A stretch of 64,000 nucleotides of DNA from positions 3,154 to 67,153 of the forward strand of contig CAJUTL010000016.1 of assembly GCA_910589395.1 (NCBI GenBank), given 5' to 3'. Of this stretch, positions 9,953 to 18,577 are shown piece by piece (the stretch's first letter is position 1; each line of letters starts with the position of its first letter). Position numbers and translations under genes: made by a program. Under the pieces are notes generated by a model. It saw only the letters and a list, made by a program, of their open reading frames with translations. It did no database searches and had not been told where the DNA came from. The DNA comes from an uncultured Oscillospiraceae bacterium. Its GTDB lineage: Bacteria; Bacillota_A; Clostridia; Oscillospirales; Acutalibacteraceae.

Positions 9953-11155
9953 ATGGCAAAGGAAAAATTTGAAAGAAACAAACCGCACGTTAACATTGGC
10001 ACCATTGGCCACGTGGACCACGGCAAGACCACGCTGACCGCCGCTATCACCAAGGTTCTGGCTATGAAGGGCGACGCTGACTTCATGGACTATGCCAACA
10101 TCGATAAGGCTCCCGAAGAGCGTGAGCGCGGTATCACCATCAACACCGCCCACGTGGAGTATCAGACCGACGCCCGCCACTATGCCCACGTTGACTGCCC
10201 CGGCCACGCTGACTATGTAAAGAACATGATCACCGGCGCTGCGCAGATGGACGGCGGTATTCTGGTGGTTTCCGCCGCTGACGGCCCCATGCCCCAGACC
10301 CGTGAGCATATTCTGCTGGCCCGTCAGGTAGGCGTGCCCGCCATCGTAGTATTCATGAACAAGTGCGATCAGGTTGACGACCCCGAGCTGCTGGAGCTGG
10401 TCGAGATGGAGATCCGTGATCTGCTGAACGAGTATGAGTTCCCCGGCGACGATACCCCCATCATCAAGGGTTCCGCCCTGCAGGCTCTGGAGTCCGATTC
10501 CAAGGATCCCGCCGATGCTGTGTATGCTCCCATTCTGGAGCTCATGGACGCGGTAGATTCCTATATTCCCACTCCCGAGCGCAAGGCTGATCAGCCCTTC
10601 CTGATGCCTGTTGAGGACGTGTTCACCATCACTGGCCGCGGCACTGTTGCCACCGGTCGTGTGGAGCGCGGCGTTCTGAAGATGTCTGAGGAAGTTGAGA
10701 TCGTCGGTCTGGCCGATGAGACCAAGAAGTCCGTTGTTACCGGTATCGAAATGTTCCGTAAGCTGCTGGATTACGCTGAGGCCGGCGATAACATCGGCGT
10801 TCTGCTCCGCGGCATTCAGAGAACCGATATCGAGCGCGGTCAGGTTCTGTGCAAGCCCGGCTCCATCAATCCCCACACCAAGTTCAAGGGCCAGGTTTAT
10901 GTTCTGACCAAGGACGAAGGCGGCCGTCATACCCCCTTCTTCAACAACTATCGTCCTCAGTTCTACTTCCGTACCACCGACGTTACCGGCGTGATCTCCC
11001 TGCCCGAGGGCACCGAGATGTGCATGCCCGGCGATAACGTGGTCATGGACGTTGAGCTGATCACCCCCATCGCCATCGAGGAAGGCCTCCGCTTCGCTAT
11101 TCGTGAGGGTGGCCGTACCGTTGGCTCCGGCGTTGTTACCGCCATCAATTCCTAA
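9953..11155 (+). CDS. tuf: Translation elongation factor Tu
   Basis: GTPase that delivers aminoacyl-tRNA to the ribosome. It has 400 residues. P-loop GHVDHGKT at 19-26, DCPGHADY (G3) near 82, NKCD (G4) near 137; domains 2 and 3 are complete and the C-terminus GSGVVTAI is standard. Preceded by AAAAGGAGG and a promoter of its own at 9823-9851; followed by a clear terminator at 11171-11210. Confidence 0.99.
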   Translation: MAKEKFERNKPHVNIGTIGHVDHGKTTLTAAITKVLAMKGDADFMDYANIDKAPEERERGITINTAHVEYQTDARHYAHVDCPGHADYVKNMITGAAQMDGGILVVSAADGPMPQTREHILLARQVGVPAIVVFMNKCDQVDDPELLELVEMEIRDLLNEYEFPGDDTPIIKGSALQALESDSKDPADAVYAPILELMDAVDSYIPTPERKADQPFLMPVEDVFTITGRGTVATGRVERGVLKMSEEVEIVGLADETKKSVVTGIEMFRKLLDYAEAGDNIGVLLRGIQRTDIERGQVLCKPGSINPHTKFKGQVYVLTKDEGGRHTPFFNNYRPQFYFRTTDVTGVISLPEGTEMCMPGDNVVMDVELITPIAIEEGLRFAIREGGRTVGSGVVTAINS

Positions 11156-11170
11156 GATTCTATCTATTCG

Positions 11171-11210
11171 CAAAGCTCTCAGTTTTTACTGGGAGCTTTG
11201 CTTTTTCTTT
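11171..11210 (+). terminator. Intrinsic terminator after tuf
   Basis: 13-bp stem (11171-11183 with 11188-11200, one G-U pair), TTTT loop, followed by CTTTTTCTTT. Ends the str operon. Confidence 0.9.
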
Positions 11211-11246
11211 CCCAAAAATTTGCAGCTGTGTATGGAGGTGCTTGAA

Positions 11247-11732
11247 ATGGGGATCCAAATTCTGGAGATAAAGAAGGAAAGCTGGCCTGCCGCCCGATTG
11301 ATCGGCAGGAAGTACGAAGGCGAGGCCAACTGGGGCGAGTGGTGGGAAAACGGTTGGTTTGAGGTTTTGGAATCCGCCGAGCCCCTCTCTCTGAACGGAG
11401 ACGCGTATATCGGCGCCGTCCATGTGGTAAACGAGCAGCCGGAGCGCTGGATCGGTATGTTCTTTTCGGAATCCGCGGCGGTTCCTGCCGGGTTTGAGTC
11501 CATAGCCATTGAGCCGCTTGATTATGCGGTCTGCTATTTGCGGGACAAGGAGGGCAGCGGAGATTTTTACACGCTGGAAACGCACCGGCGATGTCTGGAA
11601 GAGCTGGAGTCCCTTGGCTTCCGGCGGAAGGAAGACAGCTGGTGCTTTGAGCGCTATCAGTGCCCTCGGTTTACTTCCCCCGACAAGGAGGGCCAGGTGA
11701 TCCTGGATTACGGAATCGCGGTCGAGAGCTGA
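11247..11732 (+). CDS. GyrI-like effector-binding domain protein
   Basis: The 161-residue product (MGIQILEIKKESWPAAR start) resembles stand-alone GyrI-like/AraC effector-binding domains. It has the expected alternation of strands, a VPAGFESIAIEPLDYAVCYL segment, a helix HRRCLEELESLGF and a final strand ending DYGIAVES. Such proteins bind small molecules or inhibit gyrase; the ligand here is unknown. The ATG at 11247 follows GGAGGTGCTTGA. Upstream in-frame codons overlap the tuf terminator and are not coding. It begins a short run of same-strand genes (HD protein, SGNH hydrolase) with no promoter I could identify. Confidence 0.7.
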   Translation: MGIQILEIKKESWPAARLIGRKYEGEANWGEWWENGWFEVLESAEPLSLNGDAYIGAVHVVNEQPERWIGMFFSESAAVPAGFESIAIEPLDYAVCYLRDKEGSGDFYTLETHRRCLEELESLGFRRKEDSWCFERYQCPRFTSPDKEGQVILDYGIAVES

Positions 11733-11779
11733 CCTGCTTTAGCGGCGGTAAGCGGCAAAAAAGAAAGGAGAGGGTATAC

Positions 11780-12412
11780 ATGGAGCTTCAACGTCTGGAA
11801 GCTTTGGCAGAAAAGTACATGGGGCACAGAAAATCCCATATTGAGCGGGAGATCGGCCATGTGTATTTTCACGGCAAACGCGTGGCAAACGGCGTGCTGC
11901 TGCTTCGAAAAAAACTTTTCCCGGAAGATGCTTCTCACGATGATGTTCTTTTCTGCGCCGGGCTGTTTCACGATGTGGGAAAGGGGATCGAGCCCCACCC
12001 CCGTACCGGAAGCACGCTTGTGCGGGAGCTGCTTTGCGGGGAAATGACCCCGGAAGAGATGGAAGCTGTCTGCGGGCTGATTGCGGTTCACGATGACAGA
12101 CGGGCGGACAGCCCCCATTCTCCCTGGGTGAAGCTTCTGCAAGACGCGGATCTGTTGGATCATTTCGGCATTCAGGGAGTCTGGCTGAGTTTTACCTACT
12201 ATGCCTATATGGGACAAAAGGGAATGTCGGAGCTTCCTGAATTCTATGAGACAGAGTGGAAGCCCATGGTCGCTAAAAACCGAAAGCTTCTCAATTTCCC
12301 TTTCTCCAGGGAGATTTTCGATGAGAAAACCACCTACGAATGGTCGGTGATCCAGCGGCTCAAGGAAGAGGGAACCGGCGCTTATCTGGAACGAACCCTG
12401 CAAAGCCTGTAA
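11780..12412 (+). CDS. HD-domain phosphohydrolase
   Basis: A 210-residue protein with the HD superfamily metal motif: an early His in HVYFHGKRV (27-35), the His64-Asp65 pair in LFHDVGKG, HDD near 106 and DADLLD near 140. The length and order match stand-alone HD metal-dependent phosphohydrolases. The substrate (nucleotide or cyclic nucleotide) cannot be told from sequence. The ATG at 11780 is preceded by AAAGGAGAGGG. It lies 47 bases after the GyrI-like gene on the same strand, probably one transcript. Confidence 0.85.
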   Translation: MELQRLEALAEKYMGHRKSHIEREIGHVYFHGKRVANGVLLLRKKLFPEDASHDDVLFCAGLFHDVGKGIEPHPRTGSTLVRELLCGEMTPEEMEAVCGLIAVHDDRRADSPHSPWVKLLQDADLLDHFGIQGVWLSFTYYAYMGQKGMSELPEFYETEWKPMVAKNRKLLNFPFSREIFDEKTTYEWSVIQRLKEEGTGAYLERTLQSL

Positions 12413-12598
12413 ATTTTGAGTTTGCTCTATAGAAAATTCATGTGCGTAAGGCGATACGATACCATTGCGGCAAGTGCCTTAAGCGCTTTCCTGTTTATCA
12501 GGCGCCTCCGCATACAGATTGTGCGGTATTGCCTTACCTGGAATCGGCAAAACCACCTGGTTTCATCCTGTTTTGCCAAAAAGTCAAGAAGGAGAGAA

Positions 12599-13684
12599 AT
12601 GCTTATGGATCTGACGCGCTACACACGGCGTTATGTATCTCTGACTGCTGCCGCAAGCGGCAATCAGACCTTTTTTACCGGAGAGAAGAAGCCCATGGAA
12701 AGCGTGGTGTTTTATCGCCTTTCCGGAAAAGCGGATTGCCCTTTTTCGCTCCTTTTTTCGGACAGTATTGACAGCACTTTCGAAGACGGCTCTCACAGCC
12801 GGGCCGGAGAGGTTTTGGGCGGTTGGAAAATTTTGTCTGCCCACGCCGCGGTCGTAAAGGCCCCAAAGCCCGGGGAACCTGTGGAGGAAGCCCGCCTTAC
12901 CTTTGAAGGAAAACCGGAAAAAGCAGCGGCGCGGGGAGAATGGTTTGCCTCCGATCCTCTGAATCTTCGGGGCGCTGCCGGAGAGTATCTGCGTCTCCGC
13001 CTGGTTTTTACGGGGAAGCGTCTGCCGTGCCTGCGGGAAACACTGCTGGACAGCTACCGGAGGCAGGGGGAAAGCTGGGTGGTTTCCCCGGAAACTCCTT
13101 TAGCCGCTATGATCGGGGCGGAAAAGCCGGCGCGAGTCAGGCTTGGTTTTTTAGGCGATTCCATCACAGAGGGGATCGGAACAGAGCCGGGAAGCTATCA
13201 AGGTTATGTTTCCCTTCTCTCTTCGCTTCTGGGAGAGGAATACGCGGTATGGAATTTAGGGCTGGGCTACGCCCGGGCGGAAGACGCCGCCGGAAACGGC
13301 AGCTTTCTTCGCAAAGCAAAGGCCTGCGATGCGGTAGTGATCTGCCTGGGGACCAATGACCTGCTGCAAACGGGAGACGCGGAGAAGCTGCGGGAAAACC
13401 TGAAAAAAATCATTTCTCTTCTGCGGGAAGCCGGCGTCCGAATCTTGCTGCAAACTCTTCCGCCGTTTGATTACGAGGGGGAACTGGAACAAAAGTGGAA
13501 AGAGACGAATGGCTTTCTCAAAGAAGAGCTTGGAAAAGAGCTTCCCGTATTTGACCCGGTACCGCTGCTGTCGCCTGACGGCGGAAACACCGGAAGGGCC
13601 CTTTACGGGGGGCACCCCAATGCGGAGGGCTGCCGGAAATGGGCGCAGGCTTTATCCGGAGAACTCATAAAATGGCTCGCATAA
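12599..13684 (+). CDS. SGNH/GDSL-family esterase with N-terminal beta-sandwich
   Basis: A 361-residue predicted esterase. Block I GDSITEG gives nucleophile Ser188; block III GTND has Asn253; block V GGHPN gives His339. Residues 1-175 look like an all-beta jelly roll, the arrangement seen in two-domain carbohydrate acetyl esterases (CE2-like), so removal of acetyl groups from glycans is a reasonable guess. No signal peptide, so it is intracellular. The start is ATG 12599 or 12605; AGGAG lies 4 or 10 bases upstream. The 186-base leader holds a weak 8-bp inverted repeat (12546-12553/12570-12577) but no recognised riboswitch. Close to a carbohydrate-uptake region. Confidence 0.8.
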   Translation: MLMDLTRYTRRYVSLTAAASGNQTFFTGEKKPMESVVFYRLSGKADCPFSLLFSDSIDSTFEDGSHSRAGEVLGGWKILSAHAAVVKAPKPGEPVEEARLTFEGKPEKAAARGEWFASDPLNLRGAAGEYLRLRLVFTGKRLPCLRETLLDSYRRQGESWVVSPETPLAAMIGAEKPARVRLGFLGDSITEGIGTEPGSYQGYVSLLSSLLGEEYAVWNLGLGYARAEDAAGNGSFLRKAKACDAVVICLGTNDLLQTGDAEKLRENLKKIISLLREAGVRILLQTLPPFDYEGELEQKWKETNGFLKEELGKELPVFDPVPLLSPDGGNTGRALYGGHPNAEGCRKWAQALSGELIKWLA

Positions 13685-13740
13685 AGCTGCTGTTTTGACT
13701 ATGAAGGGAAAAGAAAAAACACAAAAATATTTGATGGAAA

Positions 13741-13784
13741 AACCGCTTGAGGGCAATGTGGTACAGCTCTCAAGCGGTTTTTAT
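13741..13784. terminator. Bidirectional terminator between convergent genes
   Basis: Perfect 11-bp stem (13741-13751 with 13769-13779), followed by TTTT on the + strand and preceded by A-rich sequence that gives a T tract on the - strand. It separates the SGNH esterase from the convergent response-regulator gene. Confidence 0.85.
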
Positions 13785-13803
13785 CAAGAGAAGGGAAGCC
13801 CTG

Positions 13804-14571
13804 CTAATCTTCTGGAGTTTCGCCCTCCTCATATAGTTTTTTCCGGTACTGTGTGGGATACAGGCCGGTGATCTTTTTGAAATCCCTTGAAAACTGCTGC
13901 GGATATTTCAGCCCGACCTTGTAGCAGATATCGTTGATTTTCATGCCCGGCTCCCGCAATAGCTCAATAGCCTTTTGGATCCGGAACCGCAGCAGGTAGG
14001 CCGGAAAAGTCATCTGCGTTTTTTCGCGAAACAGAGCGCTGAATCGGCTGTAAGAAAGAGCAACAGATTCCGCGACCTCTGCCATACTCAGGCCGCTGTT
14101 GAAGTAATGCTCCTGAATATACTGTTCTGCGTATTCTATGGTATCCTTGGCCGGAACATTGGAGCTCTGCTCACTTTTTCCCCTGGGCTTTTGCTGCACC
14201 GTATACGCCTGCAGCTTTTGATCCAGCTGGCCGATCTCAATAGGCTTCAGCAAATAATCGTCGGCGCCGTTCAGAAAAGCGGTACGCACGGTATCGAAGT
14301 CATCATAACCGCTGAGTACCCAAATTTTACTTTGACATCCGGCTTTTCGCAGAGCAGCGATCAGGCTGAGGCCGCCGAAAAAGGGCATGCGGATATCGGT
14401 AAAAATGATATCAAATTTTTGATGCTTTATCTCTTCCAGTGCCTGATAAGCGCTGGAACAGGCGGTCACCCGGTACTCGATATCCGGGTAATCCAGCCGT
14501 TTCAGCTTCAATTTCAGGTTTTCCGCTACGAAGCTTTCATCGTCCACAACCAAAATAGAAATTGACAGCAC
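13804..14571 (-). CDS. Compact AraC-type response regulator (YesN-like)
   Basis: A 255-residue regulator that should control the adjacent sugar importer. The receiver domain (1-120) has Asp10-Asp11, phosphoacceptor Asp59 (TDIRMP), Ser87 and Lys109; residues 150-250 hold the two helix-turn-helix motifs of the AraC family (SLSYSRFSALFREK and YPQQFSRDFKK). YesN proteins usually have about 250 extra residues between these domains; here they are joined by a short linker. The start is GTG 14571 after AGGGAG. It is divergent from its likely partner kinase at 14758 rather than in an operon with it. Confidence 0.9.
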   Translation of the reverse strand: MLSISILVVDDESFVAENLKLKLKRLDYPDIEYRVTACSSAYQALEEIKHQKFDIIFTDIRMPFFGGLSLIAALRKAGCQSKIWVLSGYDDFDTVRTAFLNGADDYLLKPIEIGQLDQKLQAYTVQQKPRGKSEQSSNVPAKDTIEYAEQYIQEHYFNSGLSMAEVAESVALSYSRFSALFREKTQMTFPAYLLRFRIQKAIELLREPGMKINDICYKVGLKYPQQFSRDFKKITGLYPTQYRKKLYEEGETPED

Positions 14572-14605
14572 CGTATCACTCCCTTATCTTTAGAAAAAAT
14601 AATGC

Positions 14606-14634
14606 TTGCTATTCTGCCACTCATAGAATATACT
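14606..14634 (+). promoter_or_regulatory. Promoter candidate for the sensor kinase gene
   Basis: TTGCTA (14606-14611), 17-base spacer, TATACT (14629-14634) in the divergent region. It leaves a leader of roughly 115 bases before the TTG start at 14758. Confidence 0.55.
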
Positions 14635-14757
14635 CAGGTTGTCAATAAGCTCTCTGACCATAAAAACGAAAAGGGAAAGAGTGTGAGAGGGGATCATTTG
14701 GATCCCTCTCTTGCATTTCCCCAAAACTTGAGAAAACAAAGAACGGAGGGAGCGGCC

Positions 14758-16446
14758 TTGCGCACAGGGAAAGGTAAAAATTCTTTGTACTACTCCATGA
14801 TTTTCAAAATGGTCATTTTTTTAATTCTTCCCTTTCTGGCAATAGCGGGTGTTTTCTTTGGGAAACTTCTGCAAGATGGTGAAAAAAACTATCGCAACAC
14901 GCTGACTCTGGTCATGGAACAGGCGGAAAGCGCCAGAAATGAAACGATCGATGATATTTTGAGGGTAGCGGACAGGATCAGCTCTTATGAACTGCTGAAG
15001 GGCTTTTTGCTGACAAAATATTCTTATCGGAGCTGGAATTACTATTCGGATGAGGTCGTCCGAATGGTTTCAGGGGGCTTGTCTTACGAGAACCGCATTG
15101 TGCCGAAAATCTATTTTGCGAACACAACTTTACCCCGGGGCTACGATATGTTTTACCGGCTGGAGGATATTTCCAGGTTCGATTTTGTTTCCGAGTTTTT
15201 AGCCGCAGATCAAACAGAGCAGTGGATCACTCCTGCTATGGTAGAAAAGTATTCTTTCTCTTTTACACCCTTTGCTAACCACTATACCTATATGAGAAAA
15301 GTGTATTCCGAGGAAGGGCTGCTTTATTTGCTGACTCTTTCTGTAACCCAAAGAGAAATGGATCCATTTTTATATCAGATACAGGAGGGAAGCTCCGGTG
15401 GAGCTCCACAGGTGGTGGAAAGCCCGGAGAGACTTTTGCTGAATTATTCCGGAAAGGAAATCAGCAGTGAGGAAGAAGCGTTGACAAACGGTTCTGTTTT
15501 AGTAAAGACCATATCTTTTGAGAAATCGGGGTTTCCCCAAAAACTTACTTATATTTGGGGGAATAACCCTCAAAGGATCTATTTCCTGTTTGGGCTGGCC
15601 GTGGTGCTGCTGTTTGGCTGCTGCTCGATCCTGATCAATATCCAGTTCGTGAAAAGGATCTTCGCGAAGCTGCTTTCCTGTGTAAACCGATTTGAAACGT
15701 CAATCGAGACCGGAAAATATGAGTCGCAGCCGCTGACCGGGGAATTGGAGCTCAGAAGGTTTACAGCTACCTTTAACGCGTTGACTGAAAAAATAAGAGG
15801 TCTTCTGGAGCTTACCGAACAGCAGGCGGACCTGGCGAAAGAAAGCCAGCTGAAAATTTTACGCCAGGAGATCAATCCGCATTTTCTGTACAATACCTTG
15901 GAGGTGTTTGCCTATCGTATGGAACTGCATCACCATGCGGAGGAAGCAGACGCCATTGCCTCTTTTTCCGGAATGCTGCGATACAGCCTATCGAAGGAGG
16001 GAAAGTATGCTGCCATTCGGGAAGAACTGGAGCAGGTAAGAAAATATATTCAAGTACAGAAGCTAAAATATCCGTCTGTCCGCTTTGAAGCGGATATTTC
16101 CCCGGAGCTCTTGGAGAGAAAAATGATTCGCTTTCTGCTGCAGCCCCTGGTGGAGAACAGCTTTACCCATGGGTATCAGGAAAAGCCTCTGTTTATTAAA
16201 ATATCCTGTACTGACCTGGGCAATGGCACCCGGTTTGAGATTTACGACAACGGGAAGGGAATCGCGAAGGAACGGCTCCAGGAGATCAGAAACAATTTGA
16301 AAGCAGGCGATGAAGGACCGGAGATCGGCATCGGGCTGGGAAATATCGACCAGCGCCTGAAGCTTTTCTATTCGGAGGCTTCCGCATTGCAGATAGAAAG
16401 CTGTGAAGGGGGGGGGACCACGGTAGCTTTTCAGATCCCCCGATAA
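14758..16446 (+). CDS. Sensor histidine kinase, YesM-like
   Basis: A 562-residue membrane kinase. The chosen TTG start at 14758 follows GGAGGG with a 7-base spacer; an ATG at 14602 is in frame but its 52 extra residues overlap the promoter and have no ribosome binding site. TM1 is near 14-35, an extracytoplasmic sensor domain follows, TM2 is near 280-300, then a HAMP-like segment. The His_kinase motif EINPHFLYNT puts the phosphorylated His at 375, and the ATPase has DNGKGI and GIGLGN. Likely partner is the divergent regulator at 13804. Followed by a terminator, then an LplBC/solute-binding importer, so it probably senses that sugar or its binding protein. Confidence 0.92.
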   Translation: MRTGKGKNSLYYSMIFKMVIFLILPFLAIAGVFFGKLLQDGEKNYRNTLTLVMEQAESARNETIDDILRVADRISSYELLKGFLLTKYSYRSWNYYSDEVVRMVSGGLSYENRIVPKIYFANTTLPRGYDMFYRLEDISRFDFVSEFLAADQTEQWITPAMVEKYSFSFTPFANHYTYMRKVYSEEGLLYLLTLSVTQREMDPFLYQIQEGSSGGAPQVVESPERLLLNYSGKEISSEEEALTNGSVLVKTISFEKSGFPQKLTYIWGNNPQRIYFLFGLAVVLLFGCCSILINIQFVKRIFAKLLSCVNRFETSIETGKYESQPLTGELELRRFTATFNALTEKIRGLLELTEQQADLAKESQLKILRQEINPHFLYNTLEVFAYRMELHHHAEEADAIASFSGMLRYSLSKEGKYAAIREELEQVRKYIQVQKLKYPSVRFEADISPELLERKMIRFLLQPLVENSFTHGYQEKPLFIKISCTDLGNGTRFEIYDNGKGIAKERLQEIRNNLKAGDEGPEIGIGLGNIDQRLKLFYSEASALQIESCEGGGTTVAFQIPR

Positions 16447-16470
16447 GCGCATTTTTTCATAAATTAGAAA

Positions 16471-16517
16471 AAGGCGGAAAGGACAACATTGGATTGCCCT
16501 TTCTGCCTTAATTTTAT
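16471..16517 (+). terminator. Terminator after sensor kinase
   Basis: 12-bp stem (16471-16482 with 16498-16509, one G-U pair) followed by AATTTTATCTT. The rest of the 227-base gap is AT-rich, with only weak promoter-like matches before the permease gene. Confidence 0.75.
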
Positions 16518-16673
16518 CTTGAAACAGCAAAAAAATAAAGCACTATATACAAACAAAGTGAAAAATGTGAAGAAATCGTTAATTCTGTTATTTGCAAAAA
16601 CGCAGATCGCTGATATCCTAAAGATAAAGAAGGTCACAATAGGTGAAATTTTTAAGGAGGGTGGAATTTTGAG

Positions 16674-17603
16674 ATGAAAGCTGCAGGGACAAAAAAGAGC
16701 AGAAAGCATTATGGCCTGCGGGAACAAATGGCGTTGCAATCCATGATTTTTCCGGCCATATTGGTGTTGTTTGTATTTTCTTATGTTCCAATGTACGGCA
16801 TTGTGATCGCATTTAAGGATTTCCGGATCACAGACGGTATTTTCGGGTCTCCCTGGGTGGGGTTGAAATATTTTCAGCAGTTTTTAGTAGACCCTTCCCT
16901 GTGGAAGGTTTTGCGCAACACCATGGTGCTCAACGTGGTGGGTACGCTGATCTGCTTTCCCACGCCGATCATTCTGGCGGTGCTTATCAGTGAGCTCAAG
17001 AATAAAAGCTTCAAGAAAGTGGCTCAGACGGTCTCTTACCTTCCATACTTTCTTTCGTGGGTTATTTTTGCCGGGCTTATTATGGAAATGCTGCGGCCCA
17101 GCGGAATTTTCAGCGATATCTGTGTGGCGCTGGGGATTTCAAAGGATCCCATCAATTTTATGGCGCATGGCTCCTGGTTTTACGCGATCTACATTCTTTC
17201 CAGCTTGATCAAGGGGTTGGGATACGGCTCTATTATTTATGTGGCCGCCCTTTCGGGGGTAGACCAGGAAATTTACGAGGCGGCTACCGTAGACGGGTGT
17301 TCCCGACTACAGCGTATCTGGTATGTTTCTCTTCCCAGCATCATGGGTACTGTGGTAATCATGCTGATCCTGCAAATTGGCTCCATTCTGAATACCGGTG
17401 TAGAGCAGATCCTGATTTTCCAGAATCCTCTGAATCTGAATTTCAGTGAAACCCTGGACACCTATGTGTATAAAATCGGTATCAGTCAGGGACGGATGTC
17501 CTATTCCACAGCCGTCAACCTGTTGAAGTCTCTGGTTTCCGTAGTGCTGCTCTGCATTGCGAACGGGACTTCCAGAAAGCTGACGGAAAAGAGCCTGTTT
17601 TGA
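16674..17603 (+). CDS. ABC sugar permease, LplB/YteP type
   Basis: A 309-residue inner permease subunit with six predicted membrane helices. The EAA loop that contacts the ATPase is seen as YEAATVDGCSRLQRIW near 200. The N-terminal QSMIFPAILVLFVFSYVPM...AFKDF pattern is typical of the LplB group that imports oligosaccharides. Starts at ATG 16674; AAGGAGG lies 13 bases upstream, a longer spacing than usual, but there is no better in-frame start. First gene of permease-permease-binding-protein; no ATPase gene is present, so a shared MsmX-type ATPase is expected. Confidence 0.93.
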   Translation: MKAAGTKKSRKHYGLREQMALQSMIFPAILVLFVFSYVPMYGIVIAFKDFRITDGIFGSPWVGLKYFQQFLVDPSLWKVLRNTMVLNVVGTLICFPTPIILAVLISELKNKSFKKVAQTVSYLPYFLSWVIFAGLIMEMLRPSGIFSDICVALGISKDPINFMAHGSWFYAIYILSSLIKGLGYGSIIYVAALSGVDQEIYEAATVDGCSRLQRIWYVSLPSIMGTVVIMLILQIGSILNTGVEQILIFQNPLNLNFSETLDTYVYKIGISQGRMSYSTAVNLLKSLVSVVLLCIANGTSRKLTEKSLF

Positions 17604-17619
17604 AAAGGGGGGCCTTTGT

Positions 17620-18510
17620 ATGACAAAAGCGAAAAAGCCGGTTGAAATTTTCGATGTGGTAAACATCATTTTGATGATCCTGATGATGGTCGTGATGCTT
17701 TTTCCCTTCTGGTATGCCGTGGTAGGGTCGTTCAATGACGGCACAGATTATTTGACCGGCGGCGTATATCTGTGGCCCCGCAAATTTACCACCTACAATT
17801 ACAAAGCGGTATTTCGGGATAAAACGATCCTTTCCTCTTTCGGTATTACGGCGCTGAAGGCCATTGTGGGAACAGTGACCAGTCTGTTTGTCACCTCACT
17901 TGCCGCCTATGCTTTGAGCCGCCCGCAGCTGAAGGGAAAAAAGTTTTATATTCCCTATATGATGCTCACCATGTATTTTGGCGGCGGCCTGATCCCATAT
18001 TTTATTACCATTAAAAATCTGGGGTTGTACGATACTTTTTGGGTCTATATCATTCCGGGGCTGTTCAGCGTATGGAATATGATCATTATCCGCTCCTTCT
18101 TTTCGGAACTGCCGCCCAATCTGATCGAAGCGGCTAAAATCGACGGCGCCGGAGAATATCGTATCTTTTTCCAACTGATACTTCCTCTGTCAAAGCCCGT
18201 TCTGGCAGCAATCGCTCTGTTTACGCTGGTAGGCCACTGGAATTCTTATTTCGATTCCATGATGTATACCTCGTCTGCCAGCTTGCAGACGATCCAGCTG
18301 TTCTTACAGAAGGTGATCACAGACGCCGGCACCGCCAAGGGCCTAGCAAATCAAGCTATGCTGCAGCTTCCGGAATCCGCGCGCCAGATCACACCGCAAA
18401 CGATCAAGCTGTCTGCAATGGTGGTTACGGCTCTGCCCATTATCTGTGTGTATCCCTTCCTGCAAAAATATTTTGCCACGGGGATCATGGTTGGTTCTCT
18501 CAAAGGGTGA
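17620..18510 (+). CDS. ABC sugar permease, LplC/YtcP type
   Basis: A 296-residue second permease subunit. It has six predicted helices and the EAA loop IEAAKIDGAGEYRIFF near 170. The C-terminal GIMVGSLKG ending is characteristic of this subfamily. It follows the first permease by 16 bases with an AAAAGGGGGG-type binding site and is clearly cotranscribed. Confidence 0.93.
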   Translation: MTKAKKPVEIFDVVNIILMILMMVVMLFPFWYAVVGSFNDGTDYLTGGVYLWPRKFTTYNYKAVFRDKTILSSFGITALKAIVGTVTSLFVTSLAAYALSRPQLKGKKFYIPYMMLTMYFGGGLIPYFITIKNLGLYDTFWVYIIPGLFSVWNMIIIRSFFSELPPNLIEAAKIDGAGEYRIFFQLILPLSKPVLAAIALFTLVGHWNSYFDSMMYTSSASLQTIQLFLQKVITDAGTAKGLANQAMLQLPESARQITPQTIKLSAMVVTALPIICVYPFLQKYFATGIMVGSLKG

Positions 18511-18577
18511 TAAGCGGTTTTCTAAAATCGCTTGCCATATACAAAATCATACAATTTCAGTAAGGAGGAAAATCAAA

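Noticed and set aside
12413..12598. Riboswitch in the leader of the SGNH esterase gene
   Set aside because: Only short, weak inverted repeats are present and no known aptamer core was recognised.
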